Shown piece after piece: positions 35,156-44,076 of a DNA stretch of 64,000 nt. Each line of letters starts with the position of its first letter. The stretch's first letter is position 1. This DNA is from Calothrix sp. NIES-2098. Its GTDB lineage: Bacteria > Cyanobacteriota > Cyanobacteriia > Cyanobacteriales > Nostocaceae. The stretch is taken from NCBI GenBank assembly GCA_002368175.1, contig AP018172.1, forward strand, positions 497,001-561,000, read 5' to 3'. A model generated the notes under the pieces. It saw nothing but the letters and a program-made list of their open reading frames with translations, had not been told where the DNA came from and did no database searches. Made by a program: the position numbers and the translations under genes.

Positions 35156-35551
35156 ATGGCGCGACAACCAACCAAAAAATCTGGAAGCAAGAAGCAGAAA
35201 CGGAACGTACCCAACGGTATGGCTTACATTCAGTCTACTTTCAACAATAGCATTGTCACCATTACCGATCAAAACGGAGATGTAATTTCTTGGGCAAGTG
35301 CTGGTTCTAGTGGTTTTAAGGGTGCCAAAAAGGGAACTCCCTTTGCTGCACAAACCGCCGCTGAAAGTGCCGCGCGTCGAGCTATCGACCAAGGAATGCG
35401 TCAAATTGAGGTCATGGTGAGCGGGCCGGGTGCAGGTAGAGAAACTGCCATTCGGGCACTCCAAGGAGCCGGGCTGGAAATTACACTAATTCGCGATATT
35501 ACTCCAATTCCTCATAATGGTTGCCGTCCACCTAAGCGCCGTCGAGTTTAA
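35156..35551 (+). CDS. rpsK: 30S ribosomal protein S11
   Basis: This 131-residue S11 has NSIVTITDQNGDVISWASAG and the C-terminal PIPHNGCRPPKRRRV. It forms part of the platform near the E site. rpsD (S4) does not follow, in contrast to the E. coli alpha operon. Confidence 0.97.
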   Translation: MARQPTKKSGSKKQKRNVPNGMAYIQSTFNNSIVTITDQNGDVISWASAGSSGFKGAKKGTPFAAQTAAESAARRAIDQGMRQIEVMVSGPGAGRETAIRALQGAGLEITLIRDITPIPHNGCRPPKRRRV

Positions 35552-35900
35552 ATCCAATCCTTCGGGGCGGTGGAAGCAAAAAGTTCGAGCAATGGAAAAG
35601 TCACTTGTCATACCTGCTTGAATTTTTAGCTTGTAAACTGCTGTGGCAAGATTGTGGCTTTAGAACTTCAGACGGCTTGGGGAACCGGAAGACTATCAAA
35701 TGCTTACTGAAGTAGGTTTACCTAACTTCGGAAAACCCAAAATTAAATATTAGCGCCCGCAAGCCGAAGTAGAAAATCAAATAGCAAAATTTGCAGTTGG
35801 CTAATTGATACACCGACAGTAAGCTTCAGGGCAAGAACTAAAATTCGGGAGGCAATCTATTTGCCTACTAGCAGCACCTTAAAAAGAGGGAGGAAACTCC
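35552..35900. other. Gap between rpsK and rpoA
   Basis: This 349-bp stretch contains no gene, terminator or recognised repeat. It probably belongs to the transcript leader of rpoA or hides an internal promoter; I cannot place one. Confidence 0.4.
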
Positions 35901-36848
35901 GTGGCGCAGTTTCAAATTGAATGTGTAGAGTCTACAACTGAGGAAAGTCGAAGCCATTACAGTAAGTTTGTCTTGGAACCTCTAGAACGCGGTCAAGGAA
36001 CAACAGTTGGTAACGCCTTAAGGCGTGTTTTACTGTCCAATCTAGAGGGAACAGCAGTTACAGCAGTGCGGATTGCAGGTGTTTCACACGAGTTTGCCAC
36101 CGTTCCAGGCGTGCGCGAAGACGTACTGGAAATTCTGATGAGAATGAAGGAAGTTATTCTCAAAAGCTACTCGTCTCAACCTCAAATTGGGCGGCTACTT
36201 GTGAATGGCCCCACAATAGTCACTGCGGCGCATTTTGATTTGCCAAGTGAAGTAGAAGTTATCGATCCGACCCAATATGTAGCCACCTTAGCTGAAGGCG
36301 GGAAGCTAGAAATGGAATTTCGGATCGAGAAAGGTAAAGGTTATCGCACCGTAGAACGAGGAAGAGAAGAAGCCACATCGCTGGACTTTCTGCAAATCGA
36401 CTCGGTATTTATGCCAGTGCGAAAGGTCAACTATAGCGTCGAGGAAGCCCGTGGGGATGGCTCGATCACTAAAGACCGATTGCTATTGGAAGTTTGGACA
36501 AATGGTAGTGTATCTCCCCAAGAGGCACTATCATCTGCTGCGGGGATTCTGGTAGATTTATTTAACCCATTGAAAGATATTTCACTAGAACCTACCGATA
36601 CAGGTTCAGATATTCCAGACGATCCCACTGCCCAAATTCCGATTGAAGAGTTGCAGCTTTCTGTACGGGCATACAACTGTCTCAAGCGAGCGCAAGTTAA
36701 CTCTGTAGCCGACTTGTTGGATTATACCCAAGAAGACCTGTTAGAAATTAAAAACTTTGGTCAGAAGTCAGCGGAAGAAGTAGTTGAAGCTTTACAGCGA
36801 CGCTTAGGCATTACCCTGCCCCAAGAAAGAAGCTCTAAACACAGCTAA
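35901..36848 (+). CDS. rpoA: DNA-directed RNA polymerase subunit alpha
   Basis: This 315-residue alpha subunit starts at a GTG with GGGAGGA upstream. The assembly domain has LEPLERGQGTTVGNALRRVL (about residues 28-47); the C-terminal domain (about 245-305) has LSVRAYNCLKRAQVNSVADL and KNFGQKSAEEV, which bind UP elements and activators. An acidic linker joins them. Confidence 0.97.
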   Translation: MAQFQIECVESTTEESRSHYSKFVLEPLERGQGTTVGNALRRVLLSNLEGTAVTAVRIAGVSHEFATVPGVREDVLEILMRMKEVILKSYSSQPQIGRLLVNGPTIVTAAHFDLPSEVEVIDPTQYVATLAEGGKLEMEFRIEKGKGYRTVERGREEATSLDFLQIDSVFMPVRKVNYSVEEARGDGSITKDRLLLEVWTNGSVSPQEALSSAAGILVDLFNPLKDISLEPTDTGSDIPDDPTAQIPIEELQLSVRAYNCLKRAQVNSVADLLDYTQEDLLEIKNFGQKSAEEVVEALQRRLGITLPQERSSKHS

Positions 36849-36881
36849 GTCAAAACCGTTAGTAATAGATAGTGCATTATT

Positions 36882-37232
36882 ATGCGTCACCGTTGTCGGG
36901 TCAAAAAACTTGGTAAACCAGCAGACCAGCGTCGTGCTTTGTTGCGGGCGCTGACTACCGAACTGGTGCGTCATGGACGAATTACCACTACTTTAGTCCG
37001 AGCTAAAGTACTGCGCTCTGAAGTAGATAAAATGATTACCTTAGCTAAGGATGGCTCTTTAGCAGCACGTCGGCAAGCTCTAGGCTATATCTACGATAAA
37101 CAACTAGTCCATGCCCTTTTTGAACAAGCTCCCACTCGGTATGCTAATCGTCAAGGGGGTTATACGCGCATCCTTCATACAGTGCCTCGTCGGGGCGATA
37201 ATGCTGAGATGGCCATTATTGAACTAGTTTAA
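36882..37232 (+). CDS. rplQ: 50S ribosomal protein L17
   Basis: This 116-residue L17 begins MRHRCRVKKLGKPADQRRAL and contains GGYTRILHTVPRRGDNAEMA. It lies 33 bp after rpoA as in most bacteria. Confidence 0.97.
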   Translation: MRHRCRVKKLGKPADQRRALLRALTTELVRHGRITTTLVRAKVLRSEVDKMITLAKDGSLAARRQALGYIYDKQLVHALFEQAPTRYANRQGGYTRILHTVPRRGDNAEMAIIELV

Positions 37233-37298
37233 GTCGTTAGTCATTGGTCATTAGTCATTTGCAAAAGACAAAAGACAAATGACAAAGAACAAAATCTG
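37233..37298. repeat. Short tandem repeats between rplQ and truA
   Basis: Units of gtcattggtcattagtcatt and acaaaagacaaatgac fill the spacer and create an extra in-frame ATG for truA at 37279. Confidence 0.7.
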
Positions 37299-37299
37299 T

Positions 37300-38160
37300 A
37301 TGTTAGAAAGCCACCAGCCAACAGGAACTCATAGAGTCGCCCTGGTAATTCAATACCTGGGCACTCATTTTCATGGCTGGCAAAGGCAAAAGCAGCAGCG
37401 TACAGTTCAAGAAGAGATAGAAACTGCGATCGCTAAAATTCTTGGGTATCATGTGACACTACATGGTGCGGGTAGAACCGATGCTGGAGTTCATGCCGCC
37501 GCCCAAGTAGCCCATTTTGAAGCGACAGGTTTGATTCCACCTCATAAATGGGCAGCCATCCTTAATAGCTATTTGCCCAATGATATTTTAATCAGGGCGT
37601 CAGCAGGTGTAGGTAATCGTTGGCACGCTCGCTTTAGTGCAGCCTATCGGCGGTATCGCTACACCATATACACAGAAGATCAGCCGAACTTGTTCGTCAG
37701 ACCCTTCAGTTGGCATTATTATTATGCACCCCTAGATGAATCCTTAATTAAAGCTGCCCTAAAACCCCTGCTGGGAAAGCATCATCTGGCTGCTTTTCAC
37801 CGTGCAGGCTCAAAGCGATCGCATTCTTGGGTAGAAGTACAAGCAGCAGAATGTCATTGCAGCGGGCCATTAATTCATATTGAAATCCAGGCAGATGGAT
37901 TTTTGTATGGCATGGTTCGGTTGTTGGTAGGGATGCTAGTACAAGTAGGTACTGGACAGCGCACCCTAGCTAACTTTACTGAATTGTGGAAAGCTGAACG
38001 ACGAGAAGAAGTGAAATATGCCGCACCTGCTCAAGGCTTATGCTTGTTACGAGTCGGCTATCCAGATTTCCCTTTTTCCTCAGATGTTTGGTATGAAAAT
38101 CTGCCAAAATTCGTTTTTAGTCAAGAGGAGCCAGCGCCGTGGGCGGGTTTCCCGACTTGA
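37300..38160 (+). CDS. truA: tRNA pseudouridine(38-40) synthase TruA
   Basis: This enzyme has 286 residues from the ATG at 37300 (MLESHQPTGTHRVALVIQYL); the ATG at 37279 within the repeat would add seven residues and cannot be excluded. The catalytic aspartate is in HGAGRTDAGVHAAAQ. TruA isomerises uridines 38-40 in the anticodon arm. The C-terminal residues after RVGYPDFPF run into a GC-rich dispersed repeat that supplies the stop codon. Confidence 0.95.
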   Translation: MLESHQPTGTHRVALVIQYLGTHFHGWQRQKQQRTVQEEIETAIAKILGYHVTLHGAGRTDAGVHAAAQVAHFEATGLIPPHKWAAILNSYLPNDILIRASAGVGNRWHARFSAAYRRYRYTIYTEDQPNLFVRPFSWHYYYAPLDESLIKAALKPLLGKHHLAAFHRAGSKRSHSWVEVQAAECHCSGPLIHIEIQADGFLYGMVRLLVGMLVQVGTGQRTLANFTELWKAERREEVKYAAPAQGLCLLRVGYPDFPFSSDVWYENLPKFVFSQEEPAPWAGFPT

Positions 38161-38219
38161 GGAGCCACTGCGTTGCGCGGGTCCCCCGCGTTGAAGCAAG
38201 TGGCGTGCGACTGGCGTTC
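38125..38219. repeat. GC-rich dispersed repeat overlapping the truA stop codon
   Basis: The units gggcgggtttcccgacttga, ggagccactgcgttgcg and ccccgcgttgaagcaag match, on the opposite strand, the clusters upstream of rplC and rplP. The first unit encodes the last residues of TruA. Confidence 0.75.
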
Positions 38220-38221
38220 AA

Positions 38222-38305
38222 TGGTCAAGAGTCAAGAGTTAGTAGGCTAAATGACAAATGACAAGTGACAAATGACAAACAAAAATGATAAAGGACAAAT
38301 GATAA
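38222..38305. repeat. Short tandem repeats before rplM
   Basis: Units of caaatgac, aagtgac and ataaaggac fill the spacer; AAAGGA within them precedes rplM at a plausible distance. Confidence 0.7.
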
Positions 38306-38761
38306 ATGACTAAAACATACCTTCCTCCTCAAGAAGCGCTTGAGCGTGAGTGGTACATAGTAGATGCCACAGACCAACGCCTCGGTCGCCTCGCTAGTGA
38401 AATCGCTATGGTTTTGAGAGGCAAAAAGAAAGCCGAGTATACGCCTCACCTTGACACAGGTGATTTCGTGATTGTGATCAATGCTGAGAAAATAGCCGTC
38501 ACAGGTAAAAAACGTACTCAAAAGCTTTACCGTCGCCATTCAGGCCGTCCTGGCGGGATGAAGACAGAAACCTTTGCCAAGCTGCAACAGCGTCTACCAG
38601 AAAGAATTGTAGAACACGCTGTCAAAGGAATGTTACCAAAAAATAGCCTGGGTAAGCAGTTGTTTACCAAGCTGAAAGTCTATGCTGGGCCAACTCATCC
38701 CCACGCAGCGCAAAAACCCAAAGAACTAAAAGTTAATACAATTCCTGGAGCAGAAAGTTAA
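38306..38761 (+). CDS. rplM: 50S ribosomal protein L13
   Basis: This 151-residue L13 has REWYIVDATDQRLGRLASEI and the signature VKGMLPKNSLGKQLFTKLKV. It is an early 23S rRNA binder. The stop codon overlaps the rpsI start by one base. Confidence 0.97.
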   Translation: MTKTYLPPQEALEREWYIVDATDQRLGRLASEIAMVLRGKKKAEYTPHLDTGDFVIVINAEKIAVTGKKRTQKLYRRHSGRPGGMKTETFAKLQQRLPERIVEHAVKGMLPKNSLGKQLFTKLKVYAGPTHPHAAQKPKELKVNTIPGAES

Positions 38762-39180
38762 TGGTAGCAGTAGCAGAAACCACTAGTGGTCGCGCCGTCT
38801 ACTGGGGTACTGGTCGTCGTAAGTCCTCAGTAGCAAGAGTTCGCTTGGTTCCCGGTAGCGGTCAACTGATCGTGAATGGTAAAGATGGAAACTTGTATTT
38901 CCAATTCAACGCCAACTATCTTGGTGTGATCAAAGGACCTCTAGAAACTCTGGGACTAGAGAACGAATATGACATTTTGGTGAAAGCTGAAGGTGGTGGC
39001 TTGACCGGACAGGCTGATTCTATTCGCCTAGGAGTTGCCCGCGCCCTATGCCAACTAGATCCAGATAACCGTTCCCCGTTAAAAATCGAAGGCTACCTAA
39101 CTCGTGACCCACGAGCCAAAGAACGGAAGAAATACGGTTTGCACAAAGCTCGGAAAGCACCTCAGTACTCTAAACGGTAG
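38761..39180 (+). CDS. rpsI: 30S ribosomal protein S9
   Basis: This 139-residue S9 has GTGRRKSSVARVRLVPGSG and ends KKYGLHKARKAPQYSKR, whose last arginine reaches P-site tRNA. It is coupled to rplM through a TAATG junction. Confidence 0.97.
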   Translation: MVAVAETTSGRAVYWGTGRRKSSVARVRLVPGSGQLIVNGKDGNLYFQFNANYLGVIKGPLETLGLENEYDILVKAEGGGLTGQADSIRLGVARALCQLDPDNRSPLKIEGYLTRDPRAKERKKYGLHKARKAPQYSKR

Positions 39181-39245
39181 GGAATTGGTGATGGGGCATG
39201 AGGCATTGAGTCTATCTCTGGGTTTTCCCGATCCCTATTCCCTAA
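39181..39245. repeat. Dispersed repeat of the gggaattggtgatggggcat type
   Basis: Sequence such as ggtgatggggcatgaggcatt and ccctattccctaatc is of a repeat class also seen at 46376-46430. It separates rpsI from rpmE. Confidence 0.55.
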
Positions 39246-39300
39246 TCTTCTGAACTCATCTGAAAGTTATAATTGATATAGATTCACCACAAAAGGAACA

Positions 39301-39540
39301 ATGGCTAAACCTGATATTCATCCCAAGTGGTATCCAGATGCGAAAGTTTACTGCAACGGTCAAGTTGTGATGACAGTTGGCTCTACTAAGCCAGAACTGC
39401 ACGTAGATGTTTGGTCTGGAAACCATCCATTTTACACCGGCACCCAGAAAATTATTGATACTGAGGGTCGAGTAGAGCGTTTCCTTCGCAAGTACGGTAT
39501 GAGCAGCACTCAAAGCGCTGGCGACAAAAACAAAAAGTAG
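39301..39540 (+). CDS. rpmE: 50S ribosomal protein L31
   Basis: This 79-residue L31 reads DIHPKWYPDAKVYCNGQVV and SGNHPFYTGTQKIIDTEGRV. Only one cysteine remains, so it is of the non-zinc (C-minus-like) state, as is common in cyanobacteria. The ATG follows AAAGGAAC. Confidence 0.96.
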   Translation: MAKPDIHPKWYPDAKVYCNGQVVMTVGSTKPELHVDVWSGNHPFYTGTQKIIDTEGRVERFLRKYGMSSTQSAGDKNKK

Positions 39541-39641
39541 CGGGTTGGCTCTGCTGTTAACGACGACCCTGCAATTGAGCTGGGTCGATTGTCATTTTTT
39601 GCCGAGCCAATTTGTTATTTTAAGGAGCGATCGCACTCATC

Positions 39642-40742
39642 ATGGCTGAATCATACCTGCTGGAGAAATTAAAATCCGTTGAACAAACCTTTAATGAATT
39701 GACACGTCGCCTTGCTGACCCTGATACTGCAAAAAATCCTGATGAGTATCAAAAAATTGCCAAGGCTCGTTCTTCTTTTGAAGAGGTAGTTAATACCTAT
39801 GAAAATTGGAAAACTGCACAAGAAGAATTAGTAGGGGCGCGTCAAGTACTCAAAGAAGCAAACGGCGATCCAGAGTTGCAAGAAATGGCAGCGCTGGAAG
39901 TAGATGAACTAGAGCAAAAGCTGGAATATTTAGAGAACCGCTTAAAAATATTATTACTACCTCGCGATCCCAACGATGATAAGAATATTATGTTGGAAAT
40001 TCGCGCTGGTACTGGCGGCGATGAAGCGAGTATTTGGGCAGGCGATTTACTGCGGATGTACTCTCGCTACGCTGATAGCCAGGGTTGGAGAGTGAAACTA
40101 GTGAGCGAGTCACTAGGTGAAATGGGCGGTTTTAAAGAAGTAATCCTGGAAATTCAGGGTGATAGCGTTTACAGCAAGCTGAAGTTTGAAGCGGGAGTAC
40201 ATCGCGTACAGCGTGTACCTGCAACTGAAGCAGGGGGAAGGGTTCACACTTCCACAGCAACAGTAGCTATCATGCCAGAAGTCGATGATGTGGAAATCCA
40301 TATTGACCCGAAGGATATTGAAATGACTACAGCTCGTTCTGGTGGCGCAGGTGGACAGAACGTTAACAAGGTGGAAACAGCTGTTGACTTGATGCACAAA
40401 CCAACTGGAATTCGGATTTTCTGTACGGAAGAACGCAGCCAGTTGCAAAACAAAGAACGGGCAATGCAAATTCTCCGGGCGAAACTGTACGAAATGAAGT
40501 TACGCGAACAACAAGAAGCTGTAACTTCTATGCGCCGATCGCAAGTTGGTACAGGATCGCGATCGGAAAAAATTCGCACCTACAATTATAAAGACAACCG
40601 CGTTACCGACCACCGTCTGGGTCAAAACTATTCCCTTAACCCAGTGTTAGAAGGCGATCTGGAGTCAGTTATTCAATCTTGTATTTCTCAAGACCAGCAG
40701 GAACGTTTAGCAGAGTTAGCGGCCTCTGGTGCCACCAGCTAA
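39642..40742 (+). CDS. prfA: Peptide chain release factor 1
   Basis: This 366-residue RF1 has the catalytic GGQ in SGGAGGQNVNKVETAV and, before it, the codon-recognition region with PATEAGGRVHTSTATVA; the N-terminal domain is helical. RF1 reads UAA and UAG. AAGGAG lies upstream, and an intrinsic terminator after the gene closes the ribosomal protein run. Confidence 0.97.
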   Translation: MAESYLLEKLKSVEQTFNELTRRLADPDTAKNPDEYQKIAKARSSFEEVVNTYENWKTAQEELVGARQVLKEANGDPELQEMAALEVDELEQKLEYLENRLKILLLPRDPNDDKNIMLEIRAGTGGDEASIWAGDLLRMYSRYADSQGWRVKLVSESLGEMGGFKEVILEIQGDSVYSKLKFEAGVHRVQRVPATEAGGRVHTSTATVAIMPEVDDVEIHIDPKDIEMTTARSGGAGGQNVNKVETAVDLMHKPTGIRIFCTEERSQLQNKERAMQILRAKLYEMKLREQQEAVTSMRRSQVGTGSRSEKIRTYNYKDNRVTDHRLGQNYSLNPVLEGDLESVIQSCISQDQQERLAELAASGATS

Positions 40743-40767
40743 TCGGGTTATTTTATAAAATGTGGGT

Positions 40768-40798
40768 ACCGCTTGTTCTAACACACAGGCGGTTTTTT
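40768..40798 (+). terminator. Intrinsic terminator closing the ribosomal protein run
   Basis: An accgcttgt/acaggcggt stem with one G-U pair is followed by six thymines, 25 bases after the prfA stop codon. Confidence 0.85.
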
Positions 40799-41099
40799 AT
40801 TGTAATACCTACTGAGCAAAAAGCTAATATCAATTCAAATAATGTTTGCGACAGCTAAATTCTTTGTAGAGGCAAGGCATCAGTAAAATAATTTGGATAT
40901 CCCAAAATACTGTTGGAGCCATGCTTCTACTCATCTGTAGCATTCTTTTTTCAATATGGTATAACTGGAAATGAATTGATTAATTTATAACAATATAATA
41001 TAGCGAAAATACTAGTAATAACTTCCATCAAAAATGCTGGAAGTAACACTTAAATAATCTAAAAAAATGTAAATTTTTATTAAATTAAATTTTTTAGAG
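40799..41099. other. AT-rich gap between prfA and the next gene
   Basis: No gene or RNA is seen in this 301-bp stretch. The last 120 bases are very AT-rich and end in AGAGG, the ribosome-binding site of the next gene; a promoter is likely here but not placed. Confidence 0.4.
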
Positions 41100-41108
41100 G
41101 TGCAGATT

Positions 41109-41594
41109 ATGGCAATAAACAACGAACCTTCAGAATGGCAAGCAGAATCGAGCAATTCTTTTGTGCCAGTTTATTATAAAGGTAATTTAACTGGGTTTTT
41201 TCAACAAGACTATGTTGATGAAATCATCAAGTTTTTAAATGAGCAAGAAGTTTTAAATAAAGCACTTAGATTAGCCTGCACTGATTTAATTAAAAAAACT
41301 GGTGGCGATGCTAACCAAGTCAAGAATTTAATGAAAAAATATATCAAAATTAGCGAACGTCCAAAGTACGGAACTAGAGCGATCGCGCTTTTGTTAAAAG
41401 AAAGACAAAAAGAACTAGATTTGAGTAGTCAGGAGTTTACTAAATTCTGCGATACATTTAAAGTTTCTCCCTTAGAACTAGATAATATTTATGCTGGAGA
41501 ACCAATAGATGATAGTTTGTTAGCTCCCCTTGCACGAATATTAGGACTATCAAAAGAGCAATTACTAGAAGTAAGAGATGGTATTGAAGAATAA
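41109..41594 (+). CDS. Hypothetical protein with a C-terminal helix-turn-helix-like region
   Basis: This protein has 161 residues from the ATG at 41109, which has AGAGG eight bases upstream. It looks fully helical and soluble. The C-terminal third (LSSQEFTKFCDTFKVSPLEL through ILGLSKEQLLEVRDG) resembles an Xre-like helix-turn-helix, which suggests DNA binding, but I do not recognise the family. The broken DUF2887-like gene begins 16 bp downstream. Confidence 0.65.
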   Translation: MAINNEPSEWQAESSNSFVPVYYKGNLTGFFQQDYVDEIIKFLNEQEVLNKALRLACTDLIKKTGGDANQVKNLMKKYIKISERPKYGTRAIALLLKERQKELDLSSQEFTKFCDTFKVSPLELDNIYAGEPIDDSLLAPLARILGLSKEQLLEVRDGIEE

Positions 41595-41609
41595 CTCACA
41601 TATAATTGC

Positions 41610-42168
41610 GTGAAAACTGACATTTTATTTTATCGTCTTTTTCAAGAATTACCCAGTATCTTCTTTGAACTGATTGGCAATTCTCCTGAAGAGGCAAACA
41701 ATTATAGATTTTCATCAACGGATTTATCTCAATGAATTAGGTGAGACTGCAACGCTCCCAATTGGGATAGCGACCGTTAAATTAGTAGTTGAAGAAGCAG
41801 ATACGGCTATCACCCAAGCAAGGGAGTTGATAGAGAGAACTAAACAAGAGATAAACTCACAGTTACAGCAGCAATTATTACAATTAATAGAGACTATTTT
41901 GGTTTACAAATTTCCTAACATGAGTCGGGAGGAAATCGAAGCAATGTTTAGCTTAAGCGAGTTAAAGCAAACAAGATTTTATCAGGAAGCTTTTCAGGAA
42001 GGCAAAGAACAAGGTGAGCGCAGTGGAAAGTTAAAAGCAGTACTACCAATGTTGACAGCAGGGTTGACTGTAGAGCAAATAGCCGAGGCTTTGGAATTGA
42101 GTGTAGAGGAAGTCAGGCAAGCAGTACAACAGCAGTCTTCTGATTCAGGCAGATCCAGCGAAAAATAG
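41610..42168 (+). pseudogene. Broken DUF2887/Rpn-family (PD-(D/E)XK nuclease-like) gene
   Basis: The first 41 codons from a GTG read KTDILFYRLFQELPSIFFEL and continue with the DUF2887 N-terminus up to YRFSS, then stop at a TGA. In another frame, from QRIYLNELGE on, comes the family C-terminus (LPIGIATVKLVVE, then EEIEAMFSLSELKQTRFYQE). The roughly 100 codons that normally lie between, with the nuclease core, are missing, and the two ends are out of frame. The gene is therefore a deletion relic. The second part is still open for 164 codons and could make a C-terminal fragment. Confidence 0.8.
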
Positions 42169-42381
42169 CAGCACAATTAAATGCTAGGTTAAGCCAATGT
42201 CGAAATGGGTAGCTGTGACTAGGTATATATAACTTAATCAGCTTTCAACGTGGCAATCTCAAACTCTTTTTTTATGATTCAAAAATTTTATTTGACGAAA
42301 TATTAATTAAATTTTGTTAAGATTGACACGGCGTTAGCACTTCATCCCCCAACTACCCATTCCCTACCTGAGAGAAACTTG

Positions 42382-44076
42382 ATGCTGCGACTAGAACATA
42401 TCAGTAAAATTTACCCCACAGGCGAAGTTCTCAAAGACATCAACTGGGAAGTAAAACCAGGCGATCGCATTGGCTTAGTCGGTGTCAACGGTGCAGGTAA
42501 ATCTACTCAACTGAAAATCATCTCTGGGGAAATTGAACCCACATCTGGAGAGATTATTCGTCCTGCAAGTTTACACATAGCCTACCTCAACCAAGAGTTT
42601 GAAGTAGATCCCACTCGCACTGTGAGAGAGGAATTTTGGACTGTCTTTAAAGAAGCTAATCAAGTGCAGCTTTTCATCGCCCAAGTGACAAGAGACATGG
42701 AAACTGCAACTCCAGAGGAACTAGATCGATTGATCCACAAATTGGATCGTTTACAACGGCAATTTGAAGCTTTGGATGGCTACGGCTTAGAAGCACGCAT
42801 TGGGAAAATTTTACCAGAGATGGGTTTTGAACCAGAAGATGGCGATCGCCTCGTTAGCGCCTTCTCTGGTGGTTGGCAGATGCGGATGAGTTTGGGTAAA
42901 ATCCTGTTGCAAAAACCTGATTTATTGCTGCTGGACGAACCGACTAACCATTTAGACTTAGAAACTATTGAGTGGTTGGAAAATTACTTAAAAAGTCTAG
43001 TCACTCCAATGGTGATAGTCTCCCATGACCGGGAGTTTCTTGACCGCCTCTGCACTCAAATTGTAGAAACAGAACGTGGTGTTTCTACTACTTACCTGGG
43101 TAATTATTCCGCATACCTGCAACAAAAAGCAGAAAATGAATCAGCACAGTTGAGTGCTTACGAACGCCAGCAAAAAGAATTAGAAAAGCAGCAAGCATTT
43201 GTTGATAGATTCCGCGCCAGTGCTACCCGCAGTACCCAAGCAAAAAGCCGCGAAAAACAATTAGAAAAAATTGAACGCATTGAAGCACCTACGGCTGGAG
43301 TCAGAACTTTGCATTTCCGCTTTCCTGATGCACCTCGTAGTGGCAGAGAGGTCGTCAGCATTAAAGATTTAACCCATATCTATGATGATAAAATATTATT
43401 TTTGGGAGCAAATCTTTTAATTGAAAGAGGCGATCGCATTGCTTTTCTCGGTCCTAACGGTGCTGGAAAATCTACCCTATTGCGGGTAATTATGGGTATG
43501 GAACCAGCCACAGAAGGTCAAGTTAAATTAGGCGATCACAACGTTATTCCCGGTTACTTTGAGCAAAATCAGGCAGAAGCTTTGGATTTGAAAAAGACAG
43601 TCATGGAAACTATTCATGATGAAGTTCCTGACTGGAAAAATGAAGAAGTTCGTACACTTTTGGGACGCTTTTTATTCAGTGGAGATACAGTATTTAAGCA
43701 AGTTGGCGCGTTAAGTGGAGGAGAAAAAGCGCGTCTAGCTTTAGCTAAAATGCTCTTGCGTCCAGCGAATTTACTAATTTTAGATGAGCCGACAAACCAT
43801 TTAGATATTCCAGCCAAAGAAATGTTGGAAGAAGCACTGCAACACTATGAGGGCACGGCGATTGTTGTTTCTCACGACCGTTATTTTATCTCGCAGGTAG
43901 CTAATAAAATTGTAGAAATTCGTGATGGAGAATTCCGCGTTTATTTAGGCGATTATCATTACTACCTAGATAAAATTGCTGAAGAAAAAGAACAAGCAAG
44001 ATTAGCTGCGATCGCTGCGGAAAAAGCTGCTAAAAAAGCTGCCAAAGCTGCTAAAGCATCAGCAAAACGCAAATAA
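42382..44076 (+). CDS. ABC-F family ATP-binding protein
   Basis: This 564-residue soluble protein has two ABC domains and no membrane segments. Domain 1 has Walker A GVNGAGKST (about residues 34-42), signature FSGGWQMR and Walker B LLLLDEPTNHLDLE; domain 2 has GPNGAGKST, LSGGEKARLAL and LLILDEPTNHLD. The charged linker between them (KQLEKIERIEAP region) is the P-site interaction motif region of ABC-F translation factors (EttA/Uup/YdiF type). The C-terminus is Ala/Lys-rich. A role at the ribosome is inferred from family; the subfamily is not set. The ATG at 42382 is preferred over a TTG three bases earlier. Confidence 0.9.
   Translation: MLRLEHISKIYPTGEVLKDINWEVKPGDRIGLVGVNGAGKSTQLKIISGEIEPTSGEIIRPASLHIAYLNQEFEVDPTRTVREEFWTVFKEANQVQLFIAQVTRDMETATPEELDRLIHKLDRLQRQFEALDGYGLEARIGKILPEMGFEPEDGDRLVSAFSGGWQMRMSLGKILLQKPDLLLLDEPTNHLDLETIEWLENYLKSLVTPMVIVSHDREFLDRLCTQIVETERGVSTTYLGNYSAYLQQKAENESAQLSAYERQQKELEKQQAFVDRFRASATRSTQAKSREKQLEKIERIEAPTAGVRTLHFRFPDAPRSGREVVSIKDLTHIYDDKILFLGANLLIERGDRIAFLGPNGAGKSTLLRVIMGMEPATEGQVKLGDHNVIPGYFEQNQAEALDLKKTVMETIHDEVPDWKNEEVRTLLGRFLFSGDTVFKQVGALSGGEKARLALAKMLLRPANLLILDEPTNHLDIPAKEMLEEALQHYEGTAIVVSHDRYFISQVANKIVEIRDGEFRVYLGDYHYYLDKIAEEKEQARLAAIAAEKAAKKAAKAAKASAKRK

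Noticed and set aside
34965..35285. 106-codon open frame across rpsM and rpsK
   Set aside because: It lies in another frame of two certain ribosomal protein genes and has no support of its own.
39545..39611. Terminator between rpmE and prfA
   Set aside because: A short cgaccc/gggtcg stem and an outer ttggctc/gagccaa pair are present with a T-run between them, but the spacing is poor for an intrinsic terminator and the genes are probably cotranscribed.
41674..42168. Intact 164-residue protein gene
   Set aside because: The N-terminal part in this frame is a shifted reading of the DUF2887 N-terminus, and the family sequence begins only at QRIYLNEL; the whole is better read as one broken gene.
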